Below, piece after piece: positions 1 through 11,519 of a DNA stretch of 64,000 nucleotides. The notes under the pieces were generated by a model. It searched no databases. It was given only the letters and a program-made list of their open reading frames with translations, and had not been told where the DNA came from. Numbering within the stretch: position 1 is the first letter of the stretch; every line of letters starts with the position of its first letter. The position numbers were made by a program, and so were the translations under genes. Source of the stretch: Rhodosporidiobolus odoratus (Eukaryota; Basidiomycota; Microbotryomycetes; Sporidiobolales; Sporidiobolaceae); the NCBI GenBank assembly GCA_034387635.1, contig JAOANU010000015.1, positions 310,001 through 374,000 on the forward strand, written 5' to 3'.

Positions 1-732
1 TGTGCGTCGTATTTTCCTTGACTCCCGCATGCCCGCACGTCAGCTCATGCCTACTTGCTGCTATTAAGGTCATCTTCATTGCGACGATCATCAATCATCT
101 CGTTCGTCCACTGGTTCTGTCTGCCCAGCTCTCATCAACTCACTGTCACACTCTTCCGATGCGCCCCTCTCGCAGATGAACGACGTCGCCCGTGCCTTGA
201 ATCGCGAAGTCACGGCTACTTACAACGGTTCAACACGACTAGTCTTTGGCGTCTCCTTCATTGTCTGGCTAGTGTGGATGGGCACAAGCTTGTACGCATT
301 CGCTTCTCCTCTTCGCGTCTGTTTCGCAACGCTGACTTGCCTTGCTCTTTGCTTGACCTTCATCCCTACCTGGCCACCCTCTTATGCCCTACTGCTCTTC
401 GGCTCAATAGCACCATCTACTTCATGGCAGGCCAAGCGAACCTCCTCGCCGCAGGAGAATTCTCGTGGTCCTTCGGTTCGACCTTTTCTGCCCTAAGTAT
501 GTCTCTCTCGCCTTTCATTCTCTCCTCTCTCCTGTCGGCTGCACTCGCCGAGGTGTGGTAGATATGCGCTGGAGGGATTCGGCTCGGGGCTGAAGGAATC
601 GCTGTCTACCTTTTCGCCTTGGCTGACCTTCTCATTCTCCCCTTTTCCGTCCGATTTCCCTTCCCATCTCACCATACAGTGCTCATCGTCCCCGTGTACA
701 GTGTCCTGAAAGCACTCTGGGCAAATCGATGA
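1..732 (+). CDS. 3' end of a multi-pass membrane protein gene (5' end outside window)
   Basis: Not recognised. Four splice-compatible exons fit: about 44-101, 176-291, 411-496 and 680-732 (stop TGA 730-732). Base 1 looks like the last base of an earlier exon, followed by a gtgcgt donor at 2 and a cag acceptor at 41-43. Phases agree across all junctions. The joined product has hydrophobic helices around AAIKVIFIATIINHL, RLVFGVSFIVWLVWMGTS and a C-terminal LIVPVYSVLKALW, so it is the C-terminal part of a multi-span membrane protein. The last exon is favoured over reading straight through 562 because that gives a quick stop and no hydrophobic end. The gene converges on the ELYS-like gene, about 200 bp away. 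Family unknown; exon structure inferred only from splice sites and phase. Confidence 0.55.
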
Positions 733-946
733 CAGGGGGAAGCAGCAGTACGGTGTTGTATGATTATGCATTTTCTCCCGGACTCGCATCCGGGAACGGA
801 GAACAGCGTGTCAAAGATGAGTCGAGTCAGAGAGTGAGTTGATGTCATGGGTGCTGTCGTTCAGCGAAGTCAAGGCGTCCGTTCTCGTGAATTAAGCACG
901 TAATGTCCGAAAACCCTACTGTATCTTGCGCCTTGGATCTGCTACA

Positions 947-3586
947 CTACTGGTGATCTTCCTCCTCGATAGCTCCGCCCCTGGCCCTCGTGCTCCTTCT
1001 CGTCCCCCTAGCCGGCGTCTCCGCCTCCGCCACGTTGCTCAACCTCGAACTCCTCCTCTTTGGCTTCTCCCTCTCCTTCTCCTTCTCCTTTTCCTCCCCT
1101 TCACTCCCATTGGCCGAAGCCGCTCGAGTAGACCTCCTAGCCCTCGACGACGTCGATCTAGGACGAGGAACAGGCGCATGGGCTTCGTCCGCCTCTGAGC
1201 CGGAAGGTTCGACAGTACTTTGACGGGTGGAACGACGTGCGGGAGTTTTAGGCTTTTTCGTGGTCGAGGTCGAGGTTGTGCCGGTGATGGAGCGGGAAGA
1301 CGTGCGAGTGGTGCTGGGTTGGCTTTTCCTCTGCGATTGGGACGAATCCCGCTCCTCCTCCTGCTGCTCCTGCTGCGCTAGATCATGTCCCTCGTCTTCT
1401 TCTTCCTGTCCCGGGAAAGCACCCGGAGGTAACTTGACCGTCCTTTTCTGATCCGGTCTATCTTGTTGTCCCTTCTCCTTCCGCAGCTCCTGCTTCCGCT
1501 TCTCCCCATCAGCATTAGCACCCTCGGGCTCAGTCGACACGGCTCTCCTCTTATCCCCCCTAGCCCTCGCACGATCCCTCGCTCCCGCACCGTTCGAGAC
1601 TCGAGAACGTTTCGAGGTACTCTGGGGCGGTGGAGGCGCAGGCTTGGATTTCGAGTTGCGTGAGGGCGAGGCAGTATCGGCCGCGGCGATCGTAGCTGCG
1701 ATAGCCGGGTCGAGGGCCGCTCGCGAGGCAAAATCGTAATCCTGCTCATCGTCGACTCGGCCGTCGCCCATGTTCGCCGCCAGAGGAGAAGCCACCTCAT
1801 CATCGAGTATCATCTCATCCCCATCCTCATCCTCGTCTTCAACTGCATCTCCCTGCTCCCTCGCCCTCTCCCTCTCCCTCTGCGACTCGAAGCGCTTCGA
1901 GACCTGTCGCGAAGAAGAAGATGAAGGTTTCGGCGTCGACTGTTGCTGCTGCTGCTGCTGCTGCTGCTGAGACACCTGACGAACCGACCCAAACCCGCTC
2001 AAAGTTGGTTTCACCGGACTCTGGCCCACGCTCGGCCTTGCGCCGCCGTTGACGGTCGATGGAGGACCCGTAACACCCACACTCGCAAGAGGGAAACCGA
2101 ACGTCGACCGATCGATCCTGGCGGGCGAAGCCGCCGCCGCCGCAAAGGGGGCCGAAACCGAAGGTTTACGCGCGGGAGTTGCTTGAGCGGCCACTTCGAG
2201 GGCTTTGAGGACGCCTCCTGCGCCTTGTGGGCCGGAGGGACCGCGAAGGAAAGAGGAGGCGGAGAGGGGGAGGTCGGCGGCTTGAGGGGCGGGGGCTGAA
2301 GGAGGCGGGAGTTGGGCGAGACGAGCCGCGGCAAGGGTGCGAGGGGGGGCTGCGTGTGTGGGAGGAGGGGCCGGAGCAGGCGCCCAGGCGGGTTGCATGA
2401 TGGTTGAGGAAGAAGCGGAAGGAGCAGCCGGGGTTTGGGCGGGAGGAGCGGGAGCGATTTCGAGGGAAAGGGTGGTTCGTTGAACTTGTGTCAGGTTGGC
2501 TTCGACGGCGGCGAGGAGGCGGTCTCGTTGCTCGCTAGCTTCGACACCCTTCTTATTCTTGGCGGTGTTCCAGAAACGAAGGGCGTCGACAGGGCGAGAT
2601 TCGGCAATGAGTTTCGAGAGGCGCCAGTCTGTGGTTAGGTTGGGTGATAACGGTGAAGGAGGAGAGGCGCAGAAGGCAGTGGTGATTTCGTCTTCGGTGA
2701 CAGTGAAGGGATGCGCGAGGAGGGTTGCGAGGTGAGAAGCGAGAGGGAGCGACGTGGGATTGTCTGCGGAAACTGAGATCAAGCAAGGCTCTCGGAGGAA
2801 TGACAAGAAGGAGCACGAACCGCCAAAGCACGCAGCGAGCACCGTTCGAACGAGCTCCTCCCGTTCATGCTCGTTCTTCCAGTCGCGTACCAGTCCCCAG
2901 GCCTCGTTTACCCCCAACGACCTGCCTTGACTGCAGAGTGCTCGAATGACCACCTTGACTTGGTCCTTGCCGTGGTCGTCGAGGTTGATGCCAGCGAACC
3001 TCCAGAAGTTGAGGACGAGTTTGGCGCGCTGGTCGGCGGGTGGGAGGGACCCGAGGATGGCAAAGGTGCGGGGGATGAAGTCGGGAGTGACGGTGGGGTC
3101 GGCGAGGAGCTTTACGGCTTTCGCATAGTTGGCCGTGTCAATGGCGTGAAAGGCGCGCACGCTGCGTCTGAAGGGGGCGGGGAGGAGGTAGTCGTCGGCA
3201 TAGGCATTGGCGGTTGTGGGGTTGAGGGCGAGGGCGAGGTAGTAGAGGCAAGAGCGAGCGGTGTTTGGGTTGACAGAGGCAGGACCCGAGTGTAGACTGG
3301 AGATGAGGTGTACGAGTTGATCGTGAGAGGTGGGAGGGAAAGCGGACGACGAGGAAGAAGAGGAAGGGAGGGCGAGGTTGAGGAGGTGGTCGATGAAGAG
3401 GAGATGATCGGGTTGTTGGAGTCTGTGTTGAGAGTAGGGTTCGAGGTGGTTTACAATGAGGTTGAATTGAGACGGCAGAGCGAGTTGAGGGAAATAAGGA
3501 TCGAGAGAGGAGAGAGCGTGAGAGTGAGGGTGAGGGGAAGGGTTGACGAGGATAAAGGATCCACTACTGTCGGTAGAGTGTTGCAT
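947..3586 (-). CDS. ELYS-domain nuclear pore/chromatin protein
   Basis: The N-terminal half (about residues 30-370) looks like the helical ELYS-like domain of fungal and animal ELYS/MEL-28, which links nucleoporins of the Y-complex to chromatin. Supporting stretches are LVLNFWRFAGI, ALCSQGRSLGVNEAWGLVRDW and the DWRLSKLIAESRPVDALRFW segment. The C-terminal half is disordered: Pro/Ala/Ser-rich, a run of ten Gln, acidic patches, and a very basic tail with three RRSTR motifs plus RRSSR, resembling a DNA- or nucleosome-binding tail. An in-frame 57-nt intron (2764-2820; donor gttcgt, acceptor cgcag) probably interrupts the domain; removing it gives AACFGDNPTS. Start at 3586 is the first Met. About 860 aa after splicing. 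Family assignment rests on pattern recognition. Confidence 0.72.
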   Translation of the reverse strand: MQHSTDSSGSFILVNPSPHPHSHALSSLDPYFPQLALPSQFNLIVNHLEPYSQHRLQQPDHLLFIDHLLNLALPSSSSSSSAFPPTSHDQLVHLISSLHSGPASVNPNTARSCLYYLALALNPTTANAYADDYLLPAPFRRSVRAFHAIDTANYAKAVKLLADPTVTPDFIPRTFAILGSLPPADQRAKLVLNFWRFAGINLDDHGKDQVKVVIRALCSQGRSLGVNEAWGLVRDWKNEHEREELVRTVLAACFGGSCSFLSFLREPCLISVSADNPTSLPLASHLATLLAHPFTVTEDEITTAFCASPPSPLSPNLTTDWRLSKLIAESRPVDALRFWNTAKNKKGVEASEQRDRLLAAVEANLTQVQRTTLSLEIAPAPPAQTPAAPSASSSTIMQPAWAPAPAPPPTHAAPPRTLAAARLAQLPPPSAPAPQAADLPLSASSFLRGPSGPQGAGGVLKALEVAAQATPARKPSVSAPFAAAAASPARIDRSTFGFPLASVGVTGPPSTVNGGARPSVGQSPVKPTLSGFGSVRQVSQQQQQQQQQQSTPKPSSSSSRQVSKRFESQRERERAREQGDAVEDEDEDGDEMILDDEVASPLAANMGDGRVDDEQDYDFASRAALDPAIAATIAAADTASPSRNSKSKPAPPPPQSTSKRSRVSNGAGARDRARARGDKRRAVSTEPEGANADGEKRKQELRKEKGQQDRPDQKRTVKLPPGAFPGQEEEDEGHDLAQQEQQEEERDSSQSQRKSQPSTTRTSSRSITGTTSTSTTKKPKTPARRSTRQSTVEPSGSEADEAHAPVPRPRSTSSRARRSTRAASANGSEGEEKEKEKEREKPKRRSSRLSNVAEAETPARGTRRSTRARGGAIEEEDHQ
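1941..1969 (-). repeat. CAG/CAA microsatellite encoding polyglutamine
   Basis: A trinucleotide tract inside the ELYS-like gene encodes ten consecutive Gln in its disordered middle section. It is nearly pure CAG on the coding strand with one CAA, so it could vary in length between strains. Confidence 0.9.
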
Positions 3587-3719
3587 GCTGCGTTGCTCTG
3601 CTGTATCACTCGGCCAGCAATCAGTTGCAATGGCAGAGATGGGAGTTGTTGTTCCTCGTCCATTTCCGGCATTTCCTGTTTGTCGTCACTCTCACTCGAT
3701 ACAAAAGTACCAAAGTAGC

Positions 3720-5734
3720 ATGCTGGCTATTCGCACTGCACCCAGGGCCGTTGCCCGCACCGCCGTCCCCTCTGCCACTCGCGCTCTCTCGTCTCAGTCA
3801 AGACTCGCTCCCCGTTACATCGCCGGATCCTCCCGCTCCCTTCGCACCCCCTTGAGCAACAATGCGACGTGAGTATCCCACCATCCGTTTCAACCTGTCC
3901 CCGCTACATGGTTAACCCGTACCCTTTTTGTCTCCAGCCCCGCCCTCGCTCGCTCCTTCCATGCCTCTCCCCTCACTCTCGCCGAGGAAATCATCAAGGT
4001 TCCGTCCATGGCCGAGTCCATCACCGAGGGAACCTTGAAGCAGTGGCTCAAGCAAAAGGGCGACTATGTCGAGGCCGACGAGGAGGTGGCTACCATCGAG
4101 ACGGACAAGGTGCGTCGTTTGTCCTTTTCTTCTTCTCTCTCGCCGTCGTCGGTGCGTCTCCGCTTCTGTGCAATGCGCTGACCTGACTTTTGTGTGCAGA
4201 TCGACGTCGCTGTCAACGCTCCCAAGGCGGGTGTTTTGGTTGACTTCCTTGCCGCCGAGGAGGACACCGTGGCCGTTGGCCAGGACTTGTTCAAGCTTGA
4301 CCCGGAAGGCAAGGCTGAGGGCGGTGGTTCGTCCTTTCTCACTGTCTTTCCTTGTACCATTCTCTGCTCACGCCTGTCTGCTCAACAGCCAAGAAGGAGG
4401 AAGCCCCGAAGGAAGAAAAGAAGGACGAGGCCCCGAAGGAGGAGAAGAAGGCAGAGGAGTCCAAGCCTGAGCCCAAGAAGGAGCAGGCCAATCCGGCGCC
4501 CAAGTCAGAGTACCGCAAGCCTGACTCGGCGGAGAAGGCGCCCAAGGCCCCTGAGCCGGAGAAGAAGGAGAAGGGTGCAGCTGCGCCGTCGAGCCCGGGC
4601 AAGGGGTCGAGGAACGAAACTCGCGTGCGTCCGCCCTCCCTGTCACTCGAAGCTAGCTATAATCACATCCCGGAGGCGTCTTCCCTCGCCCAGAAAGTCC
4701 GCGAGGTACTGATACGACCGGGGGACGCTCTCGCAGGTCAAGATGTCGCGTATGCGTCTTCGCATCGCCGAACGCCTCAAGGAAGCTCAGAACACGGCCG
4801 CCTCGCTCACAACCTTCAACGAGATCGACATGTCGCAGATCATGGCCTTCCGCTCAAAGTACAAGGACCAAGTCCTCAAAGACTTTGGCGTCAAGCTCGG
4901 TTTCATGTCGGCCTTTGTCAAGGCTTCCACCGTCGCTCTGCGTGAGATCCCCGCTGTTAACGGTAGGATCGAGGGTTCGGGATCGTCGGCTGAGATCGTT
5001 TACCCCGATTACGCCGATGTTTCCGTCGCCGTTTCGACCCCCAAGGGTCTCGTTACCCCCGTTCTTCGGAATGCCGAATCGTTCAACTTTGTCGAGATCG
5101 AGAAGGAGATTGCTGAGCTCGGTAAGAAGGTGCGTCAGGTTCCTCCCATCTGCTTCATACGTGCGCGAGAAAAGGGCAAGAGAATGCGACTTTTCCCTTT
5201 CTCCTCTTTTCCTAGTCTCTCTAGCGCAGCTGTGGCAGGCAGCACTTACACTGATGCTGTCCATGTCGGTAGGCCCGTGACGGCAAGCTCACTCTCGAAG
5301 ACATGACCGGCGGAACCTTTACCATGTTCGTCCTCTTCTCCCTCCCCTCCTTCTGCCTTCCTTCCCCGCTTGCCCTCAGGCCTCTATCTATTTACAGCCT
5401 GTGCTAACCCTGTACCCCCCACAGCTCAAACGGGGGAGTCTTCGGATCAATGATGGGAACCCCCATCCTCAATCCACCACAGACGGGCTGCCTTGGTCTC
5501 CACGGGATCGTTGACCGTCCAGTCGTGCGAGACGGCCAGATTGTTATCAGGCCCATCATGCAAGTGGCTCTGACCTACGACCATCGGCTTCTCGATGGGC
5601 GTGAAGGTGCGTTTCCTCGCGCCTATTTATTCCCTACGGCATCTCGTTGCTGATCGACGGTACTTGCAGCGGTCACATTCCTCATTCGAGTCAAGCAATT
5701 GGTTGAGGACCCTCGCCTATTCACCCTCTACTGA
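3720..5734 (+). CDS. KGD2: Dihydrolipoyllysine succinyltransferase, E2 of 2-oxoglutarate dehydrogenase
   Basis: Mitochondrial TCA-cycle enzyme moving the succinyl group from E1-bound thiamine to CoA through a lipoyl arm. Eight exons fit in phase: 3720-3868, 3938-4109, 4200-4326, 4389-4624, 4737-5129, 5273-5325, 5425-5606, 5670-5734. Domains: an Arg/Ser-rich mitochondrial presequence; a lipoyl domain starting [15 protein letters not shown] with the modified Lys in IETDK, an intron falling directly after that Lys; a long Lys/Glu/Pro linker with no E3-binding domain, as usual for fungal E2o; then the catalytic acyltransferase domain from [17 protein letters not shown], ending with the active-site motif [12 protein letters not shown] (His and Asp). 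Length and order match the family. Degenerate KGD2-like pieces lie 6-8 kb downstream. Confidence 0.97.
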
Positions 5735-5946
5735 TCGTGTAGCTCGTTCGTCCTCCACTTGTTCGCATCTTCAATTCCCGTCTTCCAACTCTCGCGCCTT
5801 CCGCTGTAATCTGAACCTGTTCTGCCGCACTCATCTGGCACAGCGTGAAGCGATCGAAACTTGTGAACTATTTTTTGGGTCTCGGATACCCAAACAACAC
5901 TGCAAGCTATGCTACTCCCGTGAACAAGCAACGACACCGACTTCAT

Positions 5947-8336
5947 CTAGTCCTCCATCTTCCTCCTCTTGCCACCACGCGCATCCGCCTTGGATTTCCC
6001 CTTCTCCTTCGATCTCGCCTCCTTCGCTTTGCCTTTCCCCTTGGCCTTACCTTTCCCCTTGGCCTGACCTTTACCCTTGCGGCGAGGCCCCTCCGAATAC
6101 TCGTCACTCTCGTCGTCTTCATCATCAATGTCCATCTCGTCGTCTTCCCCACTCTCGTCTGTCTCCTCCTCGCTATCCTGCGTCTGAACCGCCGACTGTG
6201 GGCGTTTCTGGAGGTTGCGCCCACTACGACGGCTGGTGATCGGCGATTGGCTGCTAGTTGAAGCAGGAGCCTCGGCGGTGCTGCGACTGACGGACGAAGC
6301 CAACTTACTCGGGGCGGAGGAAGAGGACGACGCCCTAGCTCGTTTGCCCCGGCTGCTGGAGGCGCGAGTCGTAGAAGCTGCAGCTAGAAATTTGAGTCAG
6401 CACGGACAAGCTAAGGCTCTGCTCAGCGTAGGGTTGTAGGCATGCAAGTGCTGCCACGGCAGAACGAGCACAGAATGCAAGAAACGCACTAGAAACTTCG
6501 AGCCTGCACGGGGAAAGCCGATACCGTTAGTATGGACGCCAGGACGCCTCGCCAAGCAACGCCGTTATCGACTTCCGCCATTGCCGAGCATTGCCAGAAG
6601 CAAAGGGGGGAACGTACTCTTCGCTATCCTCGCTGGTCTGAACGCCTCCAGTCTGATTCCCGCCCCGCATCTTTTCGTTGTAGGATACCCAGATGTCGGG
6701 TATCACTTCGACGTCGCTTCGCTGCCAGTAGAAAAGCTTGTTCCCGGGCTTGCCCATAGGCCACTTCTCGACTTCGGGATAGGTAGACTTGTCCGGTTTG
6801 ACGACGCTGACGACGTATCCGCCGACGAGCTCGCGCTTCTCGGTCTGCGAGAGTGCCTCGACCTCGTCGCTTGTTGATCTTGTAAGCGCCTCGAGCGCAA
6901 CCTGGACGCCGAGCTGCATGGATTGAGAGACGTCGAGGCCGGTGTGAGGGCGGTTGACCTTCTTCAGTAATGCCCGGATCTTCAATGCCGAGATCCAAGC
7001 GCCGTTCTCGAGATCGTTGAAGAATTGAACGGCGGTGCTTTGCGACGTCTTTCCCCTGCAGGCGTTGTTGAGCTCGCTCTTCTCGAAAGCGCCAATATAC
7101 ACGAGCATCTTGCGGATGGAGACATGCTGCATGTTGCCGAGGTAGCCGAGTTCGTCGTAGCGATTCAGAGCTGCCGCCGCCTCATTGACGCCGTCGTGCC
7201 CGAGCCGGAAAGTGGCCGTTGCCTGGCCAGCCAGGAGCAGAGCCGAACCGGTCGGTGTCGCTATCAAGCGTGGACCATGAGCCGCTCGTCTGCAGTTGTT
7301 GGACCCGCATACCAGAATTCACGAGAACGGCAGGCAATGGAGAATCAAACGCACCATCTTCCCAATCGTCCTTCGAGACAGTCGTCAGGAAACGTAGCAT
7401 GAGCTTAAGGTTACCGTAAGTCTCAACGTGGCCGTTGGTGTTTCGGAGTTTGAAAGCGGCGTAGAGGAAGAGAGGAGAGAGAACCCAGGGCAGATCGCCC
7501 GCGAACGACTTGAGCTCGAGAAGACGCCGAGTCTGCTCGTCCAGCTTGTAGCACTTGTGCGCCTTGAGCAAGTCGGTGACGAGGTTGCGGACGAAGTGAT
7601 GGGTCGAATGCGGGAGCTGCTCCGCCTTGAGCAAGTCGTTTAGTAGCTTGTAGTCGAAACCGGCGGGGGTGATAATCTCGTCGCCGTGCTGCTTGATGAC
7701 GTCCAGACCCGGCTTGATATTGCAGTAGCGCGAGCGGATGATCTCGACGCCATGTTGCTTGATGACCCAGTCGTAGACTCTGTCGTTGACCTGGACATGT
7801 TGTACGTCGAGAGTGACCGACGTGGTGCGACGGCGAATCTCGTCGACCAGCGCGTTCATCGCATCGACTGATTCTTTGAGCTTGACGTCAGACGCATCCT
7901 CGTAGGCTTGCCTTGCGTCGCGCATGATGGATTGCCTCTTTTCGCGAAGGGTTTGATCCGCCGCCGTCCATTCCGAGTCCGTCGCAAGGTCGGCATCGGT
8001 CTCCAATCCATCCTGCGCGCCCTCGAGCTCGTCGTCTACCGCCTCCTCATCCTCTTCTTCCCACTCCGTTACTTCGTCATCATCGTCCTCAAGCTCATCA
8101 TTCAGCGCGACCCAGCGGCGGTAACGCCCAGGTTTGTCGAGCTTGCCGACGAGATCGGTTGGCTCACCGAGTTGACGCCTCTTCGAGTCCGAAAGACCGA
8201 GCGCGGCGAGGTCGTGCTTGGTCAACGCGCCGATGCGACTAGACATGCCGCCGGTTGTGCCGGGTTTGCCGAAGCCGAGGATGGAGACGTCGGCGGCGTG
8301 TGATCCTGTTGCTCCTGCGCGAGAAGAATCAAGCAT
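5947..8336 (-). CDS. Unrecognised 703-aa protein with acidic patches and a Lys/Gly-rich tail
   Basis: Four exons fit exactly in phase: 7313-8336, 6618-7260, a 14-nt microexon 6490-6503, and 5947-6377 (2112 nt). The start at 8336 opens a disordered N-terminus followed by a strongly acidic stretch (residues about 75-105), then a mostly helical, globular-looking middle (about 140-550) without a motif I can name, including the near-repeat VIKQHGVEII / VIKQHGDEII. The C-terminus has an acidic segment then repeated Lys-Gly-Lys units and a basic end suggestive of nuclear or nucleic-acid association. It follows another unrecognised gene on the same strand with about 100 bp between them. The splice model is supported because the microexon is the only option I found that restores frame. 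Function unknown. Confidence 0.72.
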
Positions 8337-8440
8337 GGGAGCAGTATGGTGTGGTAGTGTCGAGTGAGCGGTTGTAGATATCGAGGTAAGAAAACGAGAG
8401 AAGGTGAAGTTAATAGGGACCAGCATAAAATCGTCAGCGC

Positions 8441-10296
8441 TCAGTCTCTCCCCGAAATTCCCGCATTCCTCAAGCCAGATGCTAGCAGAGGCGTACGGAG
8501 CAGCCGCGGAAGGTGAAAAGGAAATGCAGCCAGCGTACCCAGCACCAGAAACTCCCCCTTCTTCAGGCCGCCGCAAACTTCAATCGCCTTCCACAGCGTC
8601 TCCTCTTCCTTGAATCCCTCAGGATCAAGACCCATGGATCCGATCGAGCGGGCCAAAACGCGCTGACAGGCAGGCGGAGCAGGAGGGAGGACGGAATAAT
8701 CCAGTGGCGGACAGGAGGAAGACGGGTGCGATGGAAGCAGGGCGGTGCTGAGGCCGGGCAGAGGGCGCGGGACAGCCATGGTGACGTGGTGCATGACGAG
8801 GGAAATGTTGAATGAGGAGTGGGACGTGAAGTTGGGGTTGAACTCCTCGAGTAGTTTGAAAGCCATCTCCGAATCTCCCTTGCTCAATAACCAGGTCATA
8901 GCACGAGCAAGGGGGCCAATACCCGCAGAAGCGGCGCGAAAGTCTGCCCCCAAGGCATCGGAAAATGCCACCGCCTCTTCATACGCGTCTGCTGTCCAGT
9001 CTCCTTTGCGAACCGCCAACGCCGCCTTCTCCCATCCGCTCCTGTCCGCCGGGGCTGTCCGTTTCGCGCTCTTCTTGAGGAAGCGCAACTGGCGGCGCGC
9101 CTTCGGGCGTACGACCACAACGGAGTTCGGGAGGACCTTCTCAGTTTCGTAGACGAGAAACGTAGACTCGTACCCTCGATCTTGACGCTCTCCGCCACGA
9201 AGCGAGCGCCGCTGCGGTACATATCTCCGTCGGGAGAGACGCCGAGAACACGAACGCTGCGCTGCTTCTTCGGCTGTACGGCTCTTTCGAGGACGTCGGG
9301 CTGCTGGACGAGAGGTTGCTGCTTTTGGAGAGGTCGCTGCTGCGAGGCGCGTCGGCTACTCGGCTTGAGTTGCGGCTTCGACGATTTGTCGGCGAATGGC
9401 GGATCGACGTTGGGCTGGAGCTGATCTAGGCCGACGAGGGCTCGCTGCTGCGCCGTCGTTTTTAGCTGGGAGAAGTCGGCCGCCAGTTCCAGGCAGTCGT
9501 CGAGGGGGAGAGGAGTACTGCTGACGAGGCCGTCCAGTGGCAGCGCTGGGCGGGTAGTAGCTCGGGTGCGCTTGGCCTTGACCTCTTCGTTCTGCCTTTC
9601 CTCATTTCTCCGTTCCTGCTCCGGCGCCGCCCCTTCCACCTCTTCGGCAGTGCTTGTTTCCCGAAGGATCCGATCATCCTGATCTAGCACCCTGGTCGCC
9701 TGTACCACATCGAGGTCCAGCGCAATACCGCCTGCTCCACCTCCCTCGCCTTCCTGCGCATTCGCCTCCGTCTGCTTTTTCTCCACCTCCCTCTCTGCAC
9801 CAAACACGGCTTCCTTCAACCCTGCGGCGATGCTCGAGCGTATCACGGCAGTGACGCCGTCTTCGCCGTCGCCTCGGCAGAATAGACAGCTAATCTTGCG
9901 AGCTTCTGCCGGCTTCTTTCCTTCTTCCTCCTCAAGCTCGACCAGGGCGAGTAGAATGGCAATGTAGAACGACTTGGCGTCGTCGGCTGTCCACTCGCCC
10001 TCGGTGTCGGCCTGGTATTCTGTCGGCTCGGTCTCGCGCATCGAGCGACGCTCCTTGGCCGGCTTGACGATGTACTCAGAGCACAAGACGATCGAGTCGA
10101 CGACGTCGAGAGCGGCGAGTTCGTATGCGCGGGCCTTGATGCGGTCGGCGGAGTCGCGTACGTGCCGGTTGTAGCAGTCGTTGAAGTAATGGCCGGCCAC
10201 ATCGATGACGAGACGGTAGGAAATCTCCTCGTCGCTACTCGTCGTCGCGAACAGGCGACCAGCCTTGATGCCGTTTGCTACGAGGAGCGTCCTCAT
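8441..10296 (-). CDS. Unrecognised protein with an apparent reading-frame break
   Basis: No family recognised. The N-terminal part (from the Met at 10296) reads as a folded helical region followed by a Glu/Gln/Arg-rich linker to SVRVLGVSPDGDMYRSGARF. Just after SVKIEG the frame stops making sense, while the next frame reads smoothly as YESTFLVYETEKVLPNSVV and runs on to about 8539. A one-base loss in the G run at 9173-9175 would explain it; a 49-nt intron with a weak gtcaag donor is the alternative. A normal intron (8482-8538, gtacgc...ctag) then joins to the last exon 8441-8481, ending ASGLRNAGISGRD. About 600 aa if the frame is repaired. Whether the gene is intact cannot be decided from the sequence alone. 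Confidence 0.55.
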
Positions 10297-11519
10297 ACTG
10301 GAGACTTGGTGATCGAGATTGGCTGAGGTTGGCTGCGGAGGAGAGGCTGAAGGAAAGCGACAGGAAGGGCGAAACCGGAAACGAGGGGAAACGGGAAACG
10401 GTCTCGGCGTTAGGCGGGCCGTGGGAGGAGGGAGGAGGCGAGAGGGGGAAGAGACAGGACTTCAGATTGGGTGTGCGAGAGCGACTGGACAGGTAATTAC
10501 GAGGAGTCGGATGGGGCAATTGGACTGACGTCGGAGTATTCGAGACGGAGGAAAGTTTGGGACGGGGTAGGGAGAAGAGTATGTCCAGGTCGCAAGCGTC
10601 GACCCAGGTGTGCTGTCAGTCGCTGAATTACGAGAGGACGGGAAGATACCCTTCTTGCCAGAGCGGCTTGTTCGATACCTGCGAGAGAAAAGGAGGAAAG
10701 GAGGGGTCAGTATGACTTAGAAGGCTTTGGCCGTTGACAATGCGAGTGTACTGAGCTGTAGATAGTATGAACCGACTAGAACTTGGACCGAGCTATGATC
10801 CAGCGGAAAGGACAGACCTGGACAACTTGAGACGCGGGCTCACTTTCCCTCCTCCGCCCATCAGGCGAGCATTTCTCCGTCTTCTTCCGTCTCCTGCTTT
10901 CGCATGGCCAGCTTTCTAACTGTTATTCTATGCCTAGAGTACTGCGGTGCCAGCCCAACCCCCTCGAATCGGCTCACCCTCCTCTTACCTCCTTCTTCTC
11001 AGCCGCGATGCGAAATATTCCACCTCCGTCGCAGCCGTTCGAGCCTAACGAGGCCGCTGATAGACAGGCCGTCCGAGCAGCGACACTCCCCACAGTCATG
11101 CCTCGCCGTTTGAACCGCAGTGTCTTGACGAGTACCGGCCTCCGCTTCTCGTCGTCAGGAATGGGAGTATTAACGCCGTCGGGCGATGCGAGGGACGCTG
11201 GCCCGGGCAGACGTCGCTATAAGCACTTGTGTGAGTGGTCCTAAGGCCGTCTTGCGTCAGCGGGCCGTGTCGTTAGGGGTGGGTGATGCTTCATGGCGGG
11301 TGGTAGTCCGCGGCATCGCGCCCAGCAGGTTGCACGGTTCCGCAGTGTGGTGGACGACGTCTGGCAGATTCGGTGCCTCCTTCGACGCTATGTGTGATGC
11401 AATAATCGTTCGAGGTCGTGAGGCCTGTCTGGCTCCGGTCGGCCCCCTCAAAACGAATATCGTCTCCGCTTCTCCTCGACTCGAGTACAACAGCAACGTA
11501 GTTCAGACATACGAATGGT
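10297..11519. other. Stretch without a confident gene
   Basis: Upstream region of the gene at 8441-10296. It contains one open stretch on the plus strand (11008-11231, MRNIPPPSQPFEPNEAAD...) that ends at a good gtgagt donor and could be a first exon, but no downstream exon joins it convincingly. Nothing else stands out. Confidence 0.4.
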
